Source: an uncultured Prevotellaceae bacterium
GTDB lineage: Bacteria > Bacteroidota > Bacteroidia > Bacteroidales > UBA932
NCBI GenBank assembly: GCA_947166905.1
Contig: CAMVFZ010000012.1
Coordinates: forward strand, 1 to 57,345
Length of the DNA: 57,345 nt
Reading direction: 5' to 3'
Shown here: positions 1 through 7,495 of the stretch, piece after piece
Position numbering within the stretch: the first letter of the stretch is position 1
Layout: the number at the start of each line of letters is the position of its first letter
Position numbers and translations under genes: made by a program
The notes under the pieces: model-generated
What the model was told of the DNA's origin: nothing
The model's database searches: none
What the model saw: only the letters and a program-made list of their open reading frames with translations

Positions 1-6
1 TGGCCG

Positions 7-69
7 GGTCTTTTGTTTTGTATCGACAAAACAAAAGTACCCTAAGACCGGCAGCGGATAACCGCTGCC
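7..69. repeat. Two adjacent perfect hairpins at left edge
   Basis: Two inverted repeats sit side by side. The first has 12-bp arms at 10-21 and 26-37 (T/G-rich against A/C-rich) around a 4-nt loop. The second has 8-bp arms, GGCAGCGG at 50-57 and CCGCTGCC at 62-69, around ATAA. They may be terminators of a gene lying left of the window or parts of the palindrome-rich spacer that continues to about 360. No gene is seen in 1-411. Confidence 0.6.
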
Positions 70-78
70 ATTATCCAA

Positions 79-219
79 TACTGGGGGAGCGAGCCTCCCC
101 CAAACCCCCAGGCTTCCGCTACTTCAACTTGCTGACGCAAGTCTTGTTAACGCTTCAGCCGGCGTCTGAAGACGCCATCATAGGAAGATGATACTGTCAT
201 GCCCGACCTGATCGGGCAT
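79..219. repeat. Structured dispersed repeat, copy A (four hairpins)
   Basis: This stretch is alignable over most of its length with 47251-47416. It holds four hairpins: 83-89/95-101 (G-rich/C-rich, 7 bp), 127-132/137-142 (ACTTGC/GCAAGT), 161-167/170-176 (GGCGTCT/AGACGCC) and 199-206/212-219 (ATGCCCGA/TCGGGCAT). The same four hairpins occur in the same order in copy B, with base changes on both sides of the third stem. That points to selection or copying at the structure level. It resembles REP/BIME-type or MITE-like repeats, and its class is unknown to me. Confidence 0.65.
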
Positions 220-233
220 CTAATTCCAGTGGT

Positions 234-351
234 GTCGCAGGTGTGATTTTTTTTCACGATATGCGACGGTTTTCGGTCACACAGAGCGTCTAGCGTCGCA
301 GGTTAGCTATTTTTGTCACACCTGCGACGTTCTGGCAACACACCTGCGACG
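234..351. repeat. Cluster of GTCGCAGGTGTGA motifs in both orientations
   Basis: GTCGCAGGTGTGA lies at 234-246, a shorter GTCGCAGGT at 295-303, the exact reverse complement TCACACCTGCGAC at 316-328, and CACACCTGCGACG at 339-351. A degenerate ATGCGACG lies near 261-268. The 13-bp arms at 234-246 and 316-328 could pair as a large cruciform. The role is unknown: clustered protein-binding sites or a palindromic repeat family are both possible. Confidence 0.6.
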
Positions 352-392
352 TTTCCGATGTCATTTCAACCGGATCAGAAGAATTAATACCA

Positions 393-426
393 TTAAAATA
401 AAAAAGGACCGTTAGAAGCGGTCCTT
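393..426 (-). terminator. Rho-independent terminator overlapping the glycosyltransferase stop codon
   Basis: A perfect 8-bp stem pairs 404-411 (AAGGACCG) with 419-426 (CGGTCCTT) around a 7-nt loop. The TAA stop of the minus-strand glycosyltransferase (412-414) is in the loop. Read on the minus strand, the stem is followed by TTTTTATTTT. It is well formed as a terminator for the glycosyltransferase transcript. Confidence 0.8.
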
Positions 427-1374
427 AATATTGTATTTATTTCTGTCCGAAGCGCTGCGGGAGATAAGCTCGCAGATGAAACCTGCCAGGAAGAGCATTG
501 TTCCAAGAAGGACTGCAAGGAGTGACAGATAGAAAAGCGGCTGATCCGTAACAGGACGGAAGGGAAGACCCTGAGCCTGATGTATCAGCTTAGCCACAAT
601 AATCCAAACAGTCATCACAAAACCCGCAAGGAACATAAGAATACCGGTAAATCCAAAGAAATGCATCGGCTTCTTAGAAAACTTGCTGGTAAAAGAAAGA
701 CTCATAAGGTCCAGAAAACCATTCACAAAGCGATTGAGACCAAACTTGCTCTTTCCATATTTACGCTTCTGATGCTGAACAACCTTTTCTGTAATCCTGC
801 CAAAACCAGCATTCTTAGCCAGATAAGGGATGTATCTATGCATCTCTCCGTAAACCTCTATATTCTTAACAACCTCGTTGGAATATGCCTTGATGCCGCA
901 ATTCATATCATGCAGCTTGATGCCCGTAACACGGCGCGCCGTAGCATTGTACAACTTAGAAGGAATATTCTTGGTGAAAGTATTGTCCTTGCGCTTTTTC
1001 TTCCAGCCCGATACTACATCGTAGCCGTCAGAAACAATCATCCTGTACATTTCCGGAATCTCCTCCGGAGCATCCTGAAGATCTGCGTCCAGGGTGGCTA
1101 CAACGCGACCGCACGCTGCGTCAAAACCGCAGTGTAAAGCTGCAGACTTGCCATAATTGCGGCGGAAACGGATACCGTGAATGTTCGCATCCTCCTTGGA
1201 AAGATCGGTAATAACCTTCCAGGAACCATCGGTACTGCCATCATCAACCATGATGACCTCATAAGTCCAGTTCTGGCCAAGCGCCACGGCACGGATGCGG
1301 GAGATAAGCTCCGGCAAAGACTCCTCTTCATTCAAAAGAGGAATTACAAAAGATATATCCTTGGAATAATCCAT
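412..1374 (-). CDS. Family 2 glycosyltransferase, GtrB/DPM1-like, with C-terminal membrane anchor
   Basis: This 320-aa protein resembles polyprenyl-phosphate sugar transferases, which move a sugar from a nucleotide donor to an undecaprenyl-phosphate-type carrier at the inner face of the membrane. The N-terminal GT-A fold is recognisable by VIPLLNEEESL near residue 11, VDDGSTDGSW near 43 and the DXD-like metal-binding DADLQD near 96. Two hydrophobic helices near residues 240-262 and 283-307 match the GtrB layout. It lies 2 nt downstream of the DUF4199 gene, so the two are probably co-transcribed, and it ends in a terminator hairpin. The sugar and the acceptor cannot be told from sequence. Confidence 0.88.
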   Translation of the reverse strand: MDYSKDISFVIPLLNEEESLPELISRIRAVALGQNWTYEVIMVDDGSTDGSWKVITDLSKEDANIHGIRFRRNYGKSAALHCGFDAACGRVVATLDADLQDAPEEIPEMYRMIVSDGYDVVSGWKKKRKDNTFTKNIPSKLYNATARRVTGIKLHDMNCGIKAYSNEVVKNIEVYGEMHRYIPYLAKNAGFGRITEKVVQHQKRKYGKSKFGLNRFVNGFLDLMSLSFTSKFSKKPMHFFGFTGILMFLAGFVMTVWIIVAKLIHQAQGLPFRPVTDQPLFYLSLLAVLLGTMLFLAGFICELISRSASDRNKYNIKDRF

Positions 1375-1376
1375 AA

Positions 1377-1967
1377 TTACATTCTATCCTCAAAAGGGTT
1401 CCTGGTTCTGCCGGGAATCGAACGTGAAATAATAAGCGCTGCAATTATACCAACAAGAGCGCACTTCAGAAGAGTAAAAAGAAATACCATGAAAGGCATC
1501 ATGGACTGAACCATGTCTGTAATACCCTCTGATGAAAGACCACGTGAAGCGGCGGCCTGTTCCACAGCCTCCGAAATTACTTCAGGATCCATCATCTTGT
1601 ACTGGATAAGCGCAGCCGCAGAAACAATCAAACCGGACAGCAAAGCCACAAACATACCAAAGCGGAAGGTCTCTGACGATGTTACATTATCGTAGGCAGC
1701 AACCAGCTTCTTTGTGAAAATAACCATAATCCAGATGCACAAAGCCATCTTTGCAAGGGAATAAAGCATGGTTATCAGGGATGCCGTAAGAGCACCGGCG
1801 ACAGCCTTGGAGGAAAAGCCCTGGGCGACATCACTTACGGTGGGAGCCCACAGATTGGGAACAAGATCCAGAATAATAGTGATAACACCAAGGATAGCTC
1901 CAAATTTCATTGCTTCGGTCCAAACGGCCTTGCCCGTAATGGGCGTTTTGTTGATTTGCTGTTCCAT
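1377..1967 (-). CDS. DUF4199 family membrane protein
   Basis: This is a roughly 196-aa integral membrane protein with four hydrophobic segments (near residues 20-40, 55-85, 105-125 and 160-185) separated by short polar loops. The pattern and the final SRSIPGR tail fit the Bacteroidetes-specific DUF4199 family, whose function is not known. I start it at ATG 1967 (MEQQINK). The longer reading frame back to 2075 runs through the promoter region and would overlap the divergent thrS start. It leads a two-gene operon with the glycosyltransferase. Confidence 0.75.
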   Translation of the reverse strand: MEQQINKTPITGKAVWTEAMKFGAILGVITIILDLVPNLWAPTVSDVAQGFSSKAVAGALTASLITMLYSLAKMALCIWIMVIFTKKLVAAYDNVTSSETFRFGMFVALLSGLIVSAAALIQYKMMDPEVISEAVEQAAASRGLSSEGITDMVQSMMPFMVFLFTLLKCALVGIIAALIISRSIPGRTRNPFEDRM

Positions 1968-1996
1968 AATTGCAAAATTGTACGAATCTCTGTCTG

Positions 1997-2004
1997 CAAA
2001 TATA
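1997..2004 (-). promoter_or_regulatory. -7 element TATATTTG for the DUF4199-glycosyltransferase operon
   Basis: CAAATATA on the plus strand reads TATATTTG on the minus strand, a perfect match to the Bacteroidetes TAnnTTTG element, 29 nt upstream of ATG 1967. No clear -33 TTTG is visible. It is back to back with the thrS promoter. Confidence 0.65.
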
Positions 2005-2028
2005 TGAAAAAATAAATGAAAAATTTCG

Positions 2029-2036
2029 TAACTTTG
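2029..2036 (+). promoter_or_regulatory. -7 element TAACTTTG for thrS
   Basis: TAACTTTG fits TAnnTTTG. Transcription would start near 2042, giving a 5' leader of only about 20 nt before thrS and leaving no room for an attenuator or T-box. Confidence 0.65.
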
Positions 2037-2064
2037 CAAGCTAGACAACAATTGTGTGACAATT

Positions 2065-3996
2065 ATGATAAACATTACCTTTCCTAACGGCGACGTTAGA
2101 GCCTACGAAAGCGGAGTTACCGCATACGAAATAGCACAAAGCATCAGCCCCCGTCTTGCAGGCGAGGTTCTGGCCGCTAAGGTTAACGACAACGTATATG
2201 ACCTTACACGTCCTATTACTGCCGATGCTACCGTTCAACTTCTCAAGTGGGAAGACGAGGATGCCAAGAGAGTATTCTGGCACTCATCTTCACACCTCAT
2301 GGCAGAAGCCCTGGAGGCCCTCTATCCCGGAATCAAATTCGGTATAGGCCCTGCAGTAGAGAACGGTTTCTATTATGATGTAGATTTCAACGGTCAGGTT
2401 TTCACTGACGCCGATCTTGCAAAGGTAGAGAAGAAAATGCTTGACCTTGCCCGTGAAAAACAGGCATTCAAGCGCATCGACGTCTCCAAGGCAGAGGCAA
2501 TGAAGCACTTCCAGGAGAAGGGCGATCCTTACAAATGCGAGCTTATCAGCGAGCTTGAGGATGGTACCATTACATATTATGAGAACGGTGCATTCACCGA
2601 TCTTTGCCGTGGACCTCACCTCATGAACACCGATGTCATCAAGGCTGTGAAGCTCACCGCCATCGCCGGTGCATACTGGAGAGGAGACGAAAAACGTCAG
2701 CAGCTCACCCGTATCTACGGTATCACCTTCCCTAAGAAGAGCATGCTGGACGAGTACCTGGTTCTGCTTGAGGAAGCCAAGAAGCGCGACCACCGCAAGC
2801 TGGGCAAGGAGATGGAACTCTTCATGTTCTCTCAGAGGGTAGGCCTCGGTCTTCCTCTCTGGCTCCCTAGAGGTGCCGTTATGCGTCAGCAGCTGGAGAA
2901 CTTCCTCCGCAAGAAGCTTGACGAGTACGGCTATCTTCCCGTTGTTACACCCCACATCGGAAGCAAGCAGCTCTATGTAACTTCCGGTCACTATGCAAAA
3001 TACGGCAAGGATTCATTCCAGCCCATACATACCCCGCAGGAAGGAGAGGAGTACATGCTCAAGCCTATGAACTGCCCTCACCACTGCGAGATCTTCCGCT
3101 CAGCCCCCAGGTCTTACAAGGATCTGCCTCTGAGGTTCGCAGAATTCGGTACCGTTTACCGTTATGAGCAGAGCGGAGAGCTCCACGGTCTTACCCGTGT
3201 ACGTTGCTTCACCCAGGACGACGCCCATATGTTCGTTCGCCCCGAGCAGCTCAAGGAAGAGTTCAAGAAGGTTATCGACCTTATCATGTACGTGTTCGGC
3301 GTATTCAAGTTCAATAACTTCACCGCACAGATCTCCCTTCGCGACAAGGTGAACCGCGACAAATACATCGGCAGTGAAGAGAACTGGGACCGTGCAGAGC
3401 AGGCCATCATCGAATCCGCAGCAGAAAAGGGACTTCCTACCGTAACTGAGTACGGAGAGGCTGCATTCTATGGCCCTAAACTTGACTTCATGGTTAAAGA
3501 CGCACTTGGAAGAAAGTGGCAGCTTGGTACCATCCAGGTAGACTACAACCTCCCGGAGCGCTTTGAGCTCGAGTATACAGATGCCGATGGTAGCAAGAAA
3601 CGCCCGGTTATGATTCACCGCGCACCCTTCGGTTCCATCGAGAGATTCACCGCTGTGCTCCTTGAGCATACCGCCGGTCACCTGCCTCTTTGGCTTGCTC
3701 CCGAGCAGGTTAAAGTGCTGCCTGTCAGCGAAAAATACGCAGATTATGCAAAAAAAGTTTGTGAATTCCTAAATAATTCCGATATTCGCAGTTCTGTGGA
3801 CGATCGTAACGAGACCCTCGGCAAGAGGATCCGCGAGATTGCCCTTCTCAGAGTGCCTGTACTGGCCATTGTCGGCGAAAAAGAAGTTGCCGAAGGCACA
3901 GTATCGGTACGCCGCGAAGGTGTAGATCAAGGCTCGATGCCCATGGCAGAGTTCGGAGCATGGCTCAAGAAAGTCATGAAAGAGGAACTCGCGTAA
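2065..3996 (+). CDS. thrS: Threonine--tRNA ligase
   Basis: Threonyl-tRNA synthetase (about 643 aa) charges tRNA-Thr in the cytoplasm. It has the full family layout: an N-terminal TGS domain ([14 protein letters not shown]), an editing domain carrying [11 protein letters not shown], the class II catalytic core with the zinc ligand motif [18 protein letters not shown] and the motif 3 [11 protein letters not shown], and a C-terminal anticodon-binding domain. ATG 2065 is preferred; a GTG at 2056 in the same frame is possible but very close to the predicted transcript start. It heads the thrS-infC-rpmI-rplT block, an arrangement conserved across many bacteria. Confidence 0.97.
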   Translation: MINITFPNGDVRAYESGVTAYEIAQSISPRLAGEVLAAKVNDNVYDLTRPITADATVQLLKWEDEDAKRVFWHSSSHLMAEALEALYPGIKFGIGPAVENGFYYDVDFNGQVFTDADLAKVEKKMLDLAREKQAFKRIDVSKAEAMKHFQEKGDPYKCELISELEDGTITYYENGAFTDLCRGPHLMNTDVIKAVKLTAIAGAYWRGDEKRQQLTRIYGITFPKKSMLDEYLVLLEEAKKRDHRKLGKEMELFMFSQRVGLGLPLWLPRGAVMRQQLENFLRKKLDEYGYLPVVTPHIGSKQLYVTSGHYAKYGKDSFQPIHTPQEGEEYMLKPMNCPHHCEIFRSAPRSYKDLPLRFAEFGTVYRYEQSGELHGLTRVRCFTQDDAHMFVRPEQLKEEFKKVIDLIMYVFGVFKFNNFTAQISLRDKVNRDKYIGSEENWDRAEQAIIESAAEKGLPTVTEYGEAAFYGPKLDFMVKDALGRKWQLGTIQVDYNLPERFELEYTDADGSKKRPVMIHRAPFGSIERFTAVLLEHTAGHLPLWLAPEQVKVLPVSEKYADYAKKVCEFLNNSDIRSSVDDRNETLGKRIREIALLRVPVLAIVGEKEVAEGTVSVRREGVDQGSMPMAEFGAWLKKVMKEELA

Positions 3997-4013
3997 GTTA
4001 TAAACATTTAATT

Positions 4014-4020
4014 AGGAGGA
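4014..4020 (+). promoter_or_regulatory. Strong Shine-Dalgarno (AGGAGGA) that fixes the infC start
   Basis: AGGAGGA is followed by a 7-nt spacer (TAAGTTT) and then ATC at 4028. Full-length SD sequences are uncommon in this phylum, so this one is a strong pointer to a non-AUG start. Confidence 0.8.
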
Positions 4021-4027
4021 TAAGTTT

Positions 4028-4639
4028 ATCGCAACACCTTTTAAACCCAACAACGGTGCTTTCAGGCCCGCAGGTCCCCGTCCGAACGGACAGAGGCCTG
4101 GCTCCCAGTCCCCCAGGGAAAAGGGAGAAAATGAACTCTATATCAACGAAGAGATCACTGCCCAGCAGGTTCGACTCGTAGGTGAGAATATAGAGAATCA
4201 GGGCATTTACCCCATCGCCGCAGCCCTTAAGCTGGCTCGTGAGATGGAGCTTGACCTGGTAGAAATCACCGCCAAGTCAGATCCTCCCGTATGCAAGATA
4301 CTTGATTACCAGAAGTATCTGTATCAGCAGAAGAAAAAGGCCAAGGAAATGAAGGCCAATTCTTCCAAGATTGTAATCAAGGAAATCCGCTTCGGTCCCA
4401 ATACCGATGAGCACGATTTCCAGTTCAAGCTCAAACACGCGCAGGGCTTCCTGCAGGAGGGCTCAAAGGTTAAAGCCTCCGTGTTCTTCAGGGGACGTTC
4501 AATCCAGTTCTCTGACCAGGGAGAAAAACTGCTGCTCCGCTTTGCAGTGGAACTCGAGGCCTTCGGACGCGCAGAGAGCATGCCTAAACTGGAAGGCAAG
4601 CGAATGATAATGATGCTTGCTCCGGTTAAGAAAAAGTAA
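4028..4639 (+). CDS. infC: Translation initiation factor IF-3 (AUC start codon)
   Basis: IF-3 binds the 30S subunit, blocks premature 50S joining and rejects non-canonical start codons. The frame is open from a TAG at 4013-4015 onward and contains no ATG, GTG or TTG until 4244, which is already inside the N-domain. ATC 4028 lies 7 nt after AGGAGGA, so the start is almost certainly AUC, giving 203 aa. Residues about 1-37 are a Pro/Arg/Asn-rich extension. The N-domain follows ([16 protein letters not shown] near 38), then a Lys-rich linker and the C-domain ([14 protein letters not shown] to the C-terminal APVKKK). Non-AUG starts in infC support autoregulation in Escherichia coli (AUU), and the same logic is inferred here. 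Confidence 0.93.
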   Translation: MATPFKPNNGAFRPAGPRPNGQRPGSQSPREKGENELYINEEITAQQVRLVGENIENQGIYPIAAALKLAREMELDLVEITAKSDPPVCKILDYQKYLYQQKKKAKEMKANSSKIVIKEIRFGPNTDEHDFQFKLKHAQGFLQEGSKVKASVFFRGRSIQFSDQGEKLLLRFAVELEAFGRAESMPKLEGKRMIMMLAPVKKK

Positions 4640-4691
4640 AAAGTCCCCGTGATGGGGTAATGTATATTATTAACTATTAATTTTTTAGACG

Positions 4692-4886
4692 ATGCCAAAG
4701 CTTAAGACCAACTCCGGTGCCAAAAAGCGCTTTACGCTTACCGGAACGGGCAAGATCAAGAGAAGACACGCTTATCACAGCCACATTCTCACCAAGAAGA
4801 CAAAGAAGCAGAAAAGGAATCTTGACCACTTCGCTATCCTTGCAAAGGTAGACGAAAAGAGGGTTAAAGAACTTCTTGTCCTCTAA
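4692..4886 (+). CDS. rpmI: 50S ribosomal protein L35
   Basis: This 64-aa, Lys/Arg-rich protein begins [14 protein letters not shown] and has the family motif [21 protein letters not shown]. It belongs to the large subunit and assembles with 23S rRNA. It is in the standard infC-rpmI-rplT order. A small CCCC/GGGG hairpin (4645-4648/4654-4657) and an A/T-rich stretch fill the 52-nt gap after infC. No SD precedes the ATG. Confidence 0.96.
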   Translation: MPKLKTNSGAKKRFTLTGTGKIKRRHAYHSHILTKKTKKQKRNLDHFAILAKVDEKRVKELLVL

Positions 4887-4918
4887 TTATTAATTAATTA
4901 TTTATTGTTTAACGCCGC

Positions 4919-4956
4919 AAACAGTCGTAAAGTACCTTACATGAAGGTCACTGTTT
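4919..4956 (+). promoter_or_regulatory. Structured rpmI-rplT spacer, candidate L20 autoregulatory element
   Basis: In the 88-nt gap the arms AAACAGT (4919-4925) and ACTGTTT (4950-4956) enclose a second hairpin ACCTT/AAGGT (4934-4938/4944-4948), separated by an asymmetric 8/1-nt internal loop. L20 is known to repress its own operon by binding mRNA structures in Escherichia coli and Bacillus. That this element does so here is inference from its position. Confidence 0.4.
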
Positions 4957-4974
4957 CAGGAAAAATTTTAAATT

Positions 4975-5319
4975 ATGCCAAGATCAGTCAACTCAGTTGC
5001 CTCAAGGGCACGCCGCAAGAAGATTCTTAAGAGAACCCGCGGTAATTTCCTTTCAAGGAAGAACGTTTGGACGGTAGCAAAGAACACCTACGAGAAAGGT
5101 CTCACCTATGCATACCGTGACCGTAAAGCTAAAAAGCGCGAGTTCCGCGCCCTCTGGATCCAGAGAATCAACGCCGCCGCACGTCAGTACGGTATGTCTT
5201 ATTCTCAGTTCATGGGCAAACTCTCAAAGCAGAATGTAGGACTCAACCGCAAGGTTCTCGCAGACCTCGCTATGAACAATCCTCAGGCATTCGAGGCTAT
5301 CATCAATTCTGTAAAATAG
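4975..5319 (+). CDS. rplT: 50S ribosomal protein L20
   Basis: This 114-aa basic protein begins [16 protein letters not shown] and carries the family sequence [20 protein letters not shown], ending with the globular domain ([20 protein letters not shown]). It is needed for early 50S assembly and, in other bacteria, acts as translational repressor of its own operon. It sits 88 nt downstream of rpmI behind a potential stem-loop and 27 nt before lepB. Confidence 0.97.
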   Translation: MPRSVNSVASRARRKKILKRTRGNFLSRKNVWTVAKNTYEKGLTYAYRDRKAKKREFRALWIQRINAAARQYGMSYSQFMGKLSKQNVGLNRKVLADLAMNNPQAFEAIINSVK

Positions 5320-5346
5320 ATTGATACTGTAGTTTAAGGCACGACA

Positions 5347-6687
5347 ATGAGCTTAAAGGAGATTTACCATAACAAGTATGTGCGCACAGGTTTCTGGTGT
5401 TTCCTGTACCTGTTGATGGTAATCTGGGTAGGAAACTACTGGTGGCTCCTTGGACTCGGAGTAATCTTCGACCACAACATCACCCACAAAGTAAAGTGGA
5501 CGTTCTGGAAGAAGACTTACAAAGAGGGGGAAAAGAAAGACTGGCGCTGGGAATGGCTTGATGCCATCGTCTTTGCAGTAGTCTTCGTCACCTTCCTTCA
5601 GATTTTCTTCTTAAGAGCTTTTGTCATCCCTTCATCCTCGATGGAAGGAACCCTGCTTACAGGCGACCACGTATTTGTCAGCAATTTCACTTACGGCCCC
5701 AGGATGCCCCAGACTCCTCTGACGATACCGTTTACACACAACGTTATCTTCGGCAAAGAGTCATACTCCACCCTCATTCAGGCTAAGTACAAGAGGCTCA
5801 AGGGTTTACGTAATGTAAGAAGAGGAGACATCGTAGTATTCAACTTCCCCAACGGAGACACAGTCCTTACCAAGGACCCGGCAGCGGACTATTACGCTCT
5901 CTGCCGCCAGCACGGAAAAGAATACACAATCTCTACCTTAGGCCCCATCAAGGTGCGCCCCGCAGACAAAACGGACCATTACGTCAAAAGATGCGTAGCT
6001 CTCCCCGGAGACACGCTCTCTATAGTGAACGGACAGGTTTTCATCGACTCCCAGGCCCAGAAAGTGTGGAAGGACATGCAGACTTCCTACAGAGTTGTTA
6101 CAAACGGCAAGGAGATAAACAGCAAGACGATATCCAAACTCGGACTCCAGTCAACTCCCGTGTTCGACAAGATGCTCCCCGGATACAGAAGTCTTGACCT
6201 TAACGCCCAGGCTGTTGAAACACTCAAGGAGAATGCAGCAGTAGTGAGTCTCACTCCGATAGTGGATGTATATCCCCCGGATTTCCCGGACTCTTACAAG
6301 AGCATCTTCCCCTTCACTCAGAACTTTGAGTGGACCAGGGACAACTTCGGGCCCCTGTGGATACCCCAGGCCGGCACGACAGTAGAACTGTCATTGGAGA
6401 ATCTCCCTCTGTATGAGCGCATTATCCGCGTATACGAGCACCACGAGCTGGTTGTCAGGGAAGGAGAGATCCTCATCGACGGACAGGTTGCCAAGGACTA
6501 CACATTCTTACAGGATTATTACTTTATGATGGGCGACAATCGGCACAACTCGCTCGATTCAAGATACTGGGGATTTGTCCCCGAAGACCACATCGTAGGA
6601 ACGCCAATGTTTGTTTGGCTGTCTACGGACCCTACAAAGAGTTTTCCGGCTAACATTCGCTGGAACAGGTTCTTCAAAATTCTTTAG
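5347..6687 (+). CDS. lepB: Signal peptidase I, long Bacteroidetes form
   Basis: This 446-aa inner-membrane serine protease removes signal peptides from exported proteins. Hydrophobic segments lie near residues 14-40 and 71-92. The catalytic Ser is S98 in IPSSSME, and the general-base Lys is K214 in YVKRCVALPGD. The C-terminal box is MMGDNRHNSLDSRYWG. The protein is far longer than the roughly 320-aa E. coli enzyme, through insertions between the Ser and Lys boxes and a second one (about 235-380) before the C-terminal box, as is usual in Bacteroidetes. It follows rplT by 27 nt and is probably read from the same transcript. Confidence 0.94.
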   Translation: MSLKEIYHNKYVRTGFWCFLYLLMVIWVGNYWWLLGLGVIFDHNITHKVKWTFWKKTYKEGEKKDWRWEWLDAIVFAVVFVTFLQIFFLRAFVIPSSSMEGTLLTGDHVFVSNFTYGPRMPQTPLTIPFTHNVIFGKESYSTLIQAKYKRLKGLRNVRRGDIVVFNFPNGDTVLTKDPAADYYALCRQHGKEYTISTLGPIKVRPADKTDHYVKRCVALPGDTLSIVNGQVFIDSQAQKVWKDMQTSYRVVTNGKEINSKTISKLGLQSTPVFDKMLPGYRSLDLNAQAVETLKENAAVVSLTPIVDVYPPDFPDSYKSIFPFTQNFEWTRDNFGPLWIPQAGTTVELSLENLPLYERIIRVYEHHELVVREGEILIDGQVAKDYTFLQDYYFMMGDNRHNSLDSRYWGFVPEDHIVGTPMFVWLSTDPTKSFPANIRWNRFFKIL

Positions 6688-6768
6688 TTTTCTTGGATTT
6701 ACGAGATTTTTAACCGAAATTTGCAGCCCGCAGATTTTTAACAGAATAATAATAAAAAGTACAATAAT

Positions 6769-7014
6769 ATGGCAAAGGTTTGCGAAATCACCGGACGCAG
6801 GAGAATGAAGGGCAACAACGTGGCCCATTCCAAGCTCCGCACCAAACGTGACTTCTCCCTCAATCTCCGCACCAAGAAGTTCTGGTCAGAGGAGGAGCAG
6901 AGGTTCATCACCCTCAAAGTTTCCTGCAAAGGAATGAGGACTATTGCAAAGAACGGTCTTGAGGCTACTATTAAGAAGGCTCAGGAGAAAGGATATCTTA
7001 ATAACCTTGTTTAA
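6769..7014 (+). CDS. rpmB: 50S ribosomal protein L28
   Basis: This 81-aa protein begins [21 protein letters not shown] and has the family motif [20 protein letters not shown]. It is a large-subunit protein near the exit-tunnel side. It leads the rpmB-rpmG-DUF4295 trio found throughout Bacteroidetes. The 81-nt gap after lepB includes GAAATTTG at 6716-6723, a degenerate -7 element, so a separate promoter is possible but weak. Confidence 0.96.
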   Translation: MAKVCEITGRRRMKGNNVAHSKLRTKRDFSLNLRTKKFWSEEEQRFITLKVSCKGMRTIAKNGLEATIKKAQEKGYLNNLV

Positions 7015-7025
7015 TTTTTACGATT

Positions 7026-7214
7026 ATGGCAAAGAAAGCTAAAGGAAACAGGGTGCAGGTCATCCTTGAGTGCACCGAGCAGAAAGAGAGTGGTGTTCCC
7101 GGAATGTCCAGGTATATCACTACCAAGAACAAGAAGAACACACCGGAGCGTCTTGAGCGTAAGAAATACAATCCTTTCCTCAAGAAGGTAACTCTTCACC
7201 GTGAGATCAAGTAA
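7026..7214 (+). CDS. rpmG: 50S ribosomal protein L33 (zinc-free form)
   Basis: This 62-aa protein begins [23 protein letters not shown] and ends [16 protein letters not shown]. Only one cysteine is present, so the CxxC pairs that bind zinc in the other L33 type are missing. It is the C-minus paralogue. It is 11 nt downstream of rpmB and 19 nt before the DUF4295 gene. Confidence 0.96.
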   Translation: MAKKAKGNRVQVILECTEQKESGVPGMSRYITTKNKKNTPERLERKKYNPFLKKVTLHREIK

Positions 7215-7219
7215 TTTAT

Positions 7220-7226
7220 AGGAGGA
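7220..7226 (+). promoter_or_regulatory. Full Shine-Dalgarno (AGGAGGA) before the DUF4295 gene
   Basis: AGGAGGA with a 7-nt spacer precedes ATG 7234. The motif and spacing are the same as at infC, and both stand out against their SD-less neighbours. Confidence 0.75.
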
Positions 7227-7233
7227 TTTATAT

Positions 7234-7392
7234 ATGGCAAAGAAAGCAGTTGCAACATTCGCAGCTAAGGCCGGCTCCAAGAGCATGGTAAAGTGCATCC
7301 GCATGGACAAATCCCCCAAGACCGGAGCTTATGTTTTCACAGAGCAGCTCATCGAGTCTGGTAAGGAGAAAGAGTTCTTCGCAAAGAAGTAA
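7234..7392 (+). CDS. DUF4295 family small basic protein, probable ribosomal protein
   Basis: This 52-aa protein reads MAKKAVATFAAKAGSKSM at the start, then VKCIRMDKSPKTGAYVF and a KEFFAKK tail. It fits DUF4295, a family restricted to Bacteroidetes and almost always placed after rpmB-rpmG. From memory, a protein of this kind was seen in the Flavobacterium johnsoniae ribosome structure and named bL38; that equivalence should be confirmed. Its basic charge, length and position support a role in the large subunit. It is the last gene before the terminator at 7414-7451. Confidence 0.9.
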   Translation: MAKKAVATFAAKAGSKSMVKCIRMDKSPKTGAYVFTEQLIESGKEKEFFAKK

Positions 7393-7413
7393 TCTTTAAC
7401 TCAGATACATTTA

Positions 7414-7451
7414 GGGACGGCAGCCAAAAATGGTTGCCGTCCCTTTTTTTT
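7414..7451 (+). terminator. Strong Rho-independent terminator after the ribosomal protein block
   Basis: A 13-bp stem (7414-7426 with 7431-7443, one G-U pair) with an AAAA loop is followed by eight T residues. It ends the thrS-to-DUF4295 transcript. Confidence 0.93.
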
Positions 7452-7466
7452 GTGCCGTTATTTGAG

Positions 7467-7474
7467 TATATTTG
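7467..7474 (+). promoter_or_regulatory. -7 element TATATTTG for ftsY
   Basis: This is a perfect TAnnTTTG match, 21 nt upstream of ATG 7496. The predicted transcript start (about 7480) lies beyond the alternative TTG start at 7472, so the shorter ftsY reading is favoured. Confidence 0.7.
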
Positions 7475-7495
7475 CACGATATAGATATTACTTTT

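Noticed and set aside
234..351. CRISPR array
   Set aside because: Motif copies are only 9-13 nt, occur in both orientations and have irregular spacing without spacer-sized units.
2037..2064. T-box or attenuator before thrS
   Set aside because: The predicted leader is about 20 nt, too short for any such element.
2290..3681. Long minus-strand open frames opposite thrS
   Set aside because: They lie wholly inside a conserved synthetase gene and look like codon-bias shadows.
3960..4181. Plus-strand open frame of 73 codons between thrS and infC
   Set aside because: It is out of phase with infC and covers its SD, non-AUG start and N-terminal codons, and its translation shows no family features.
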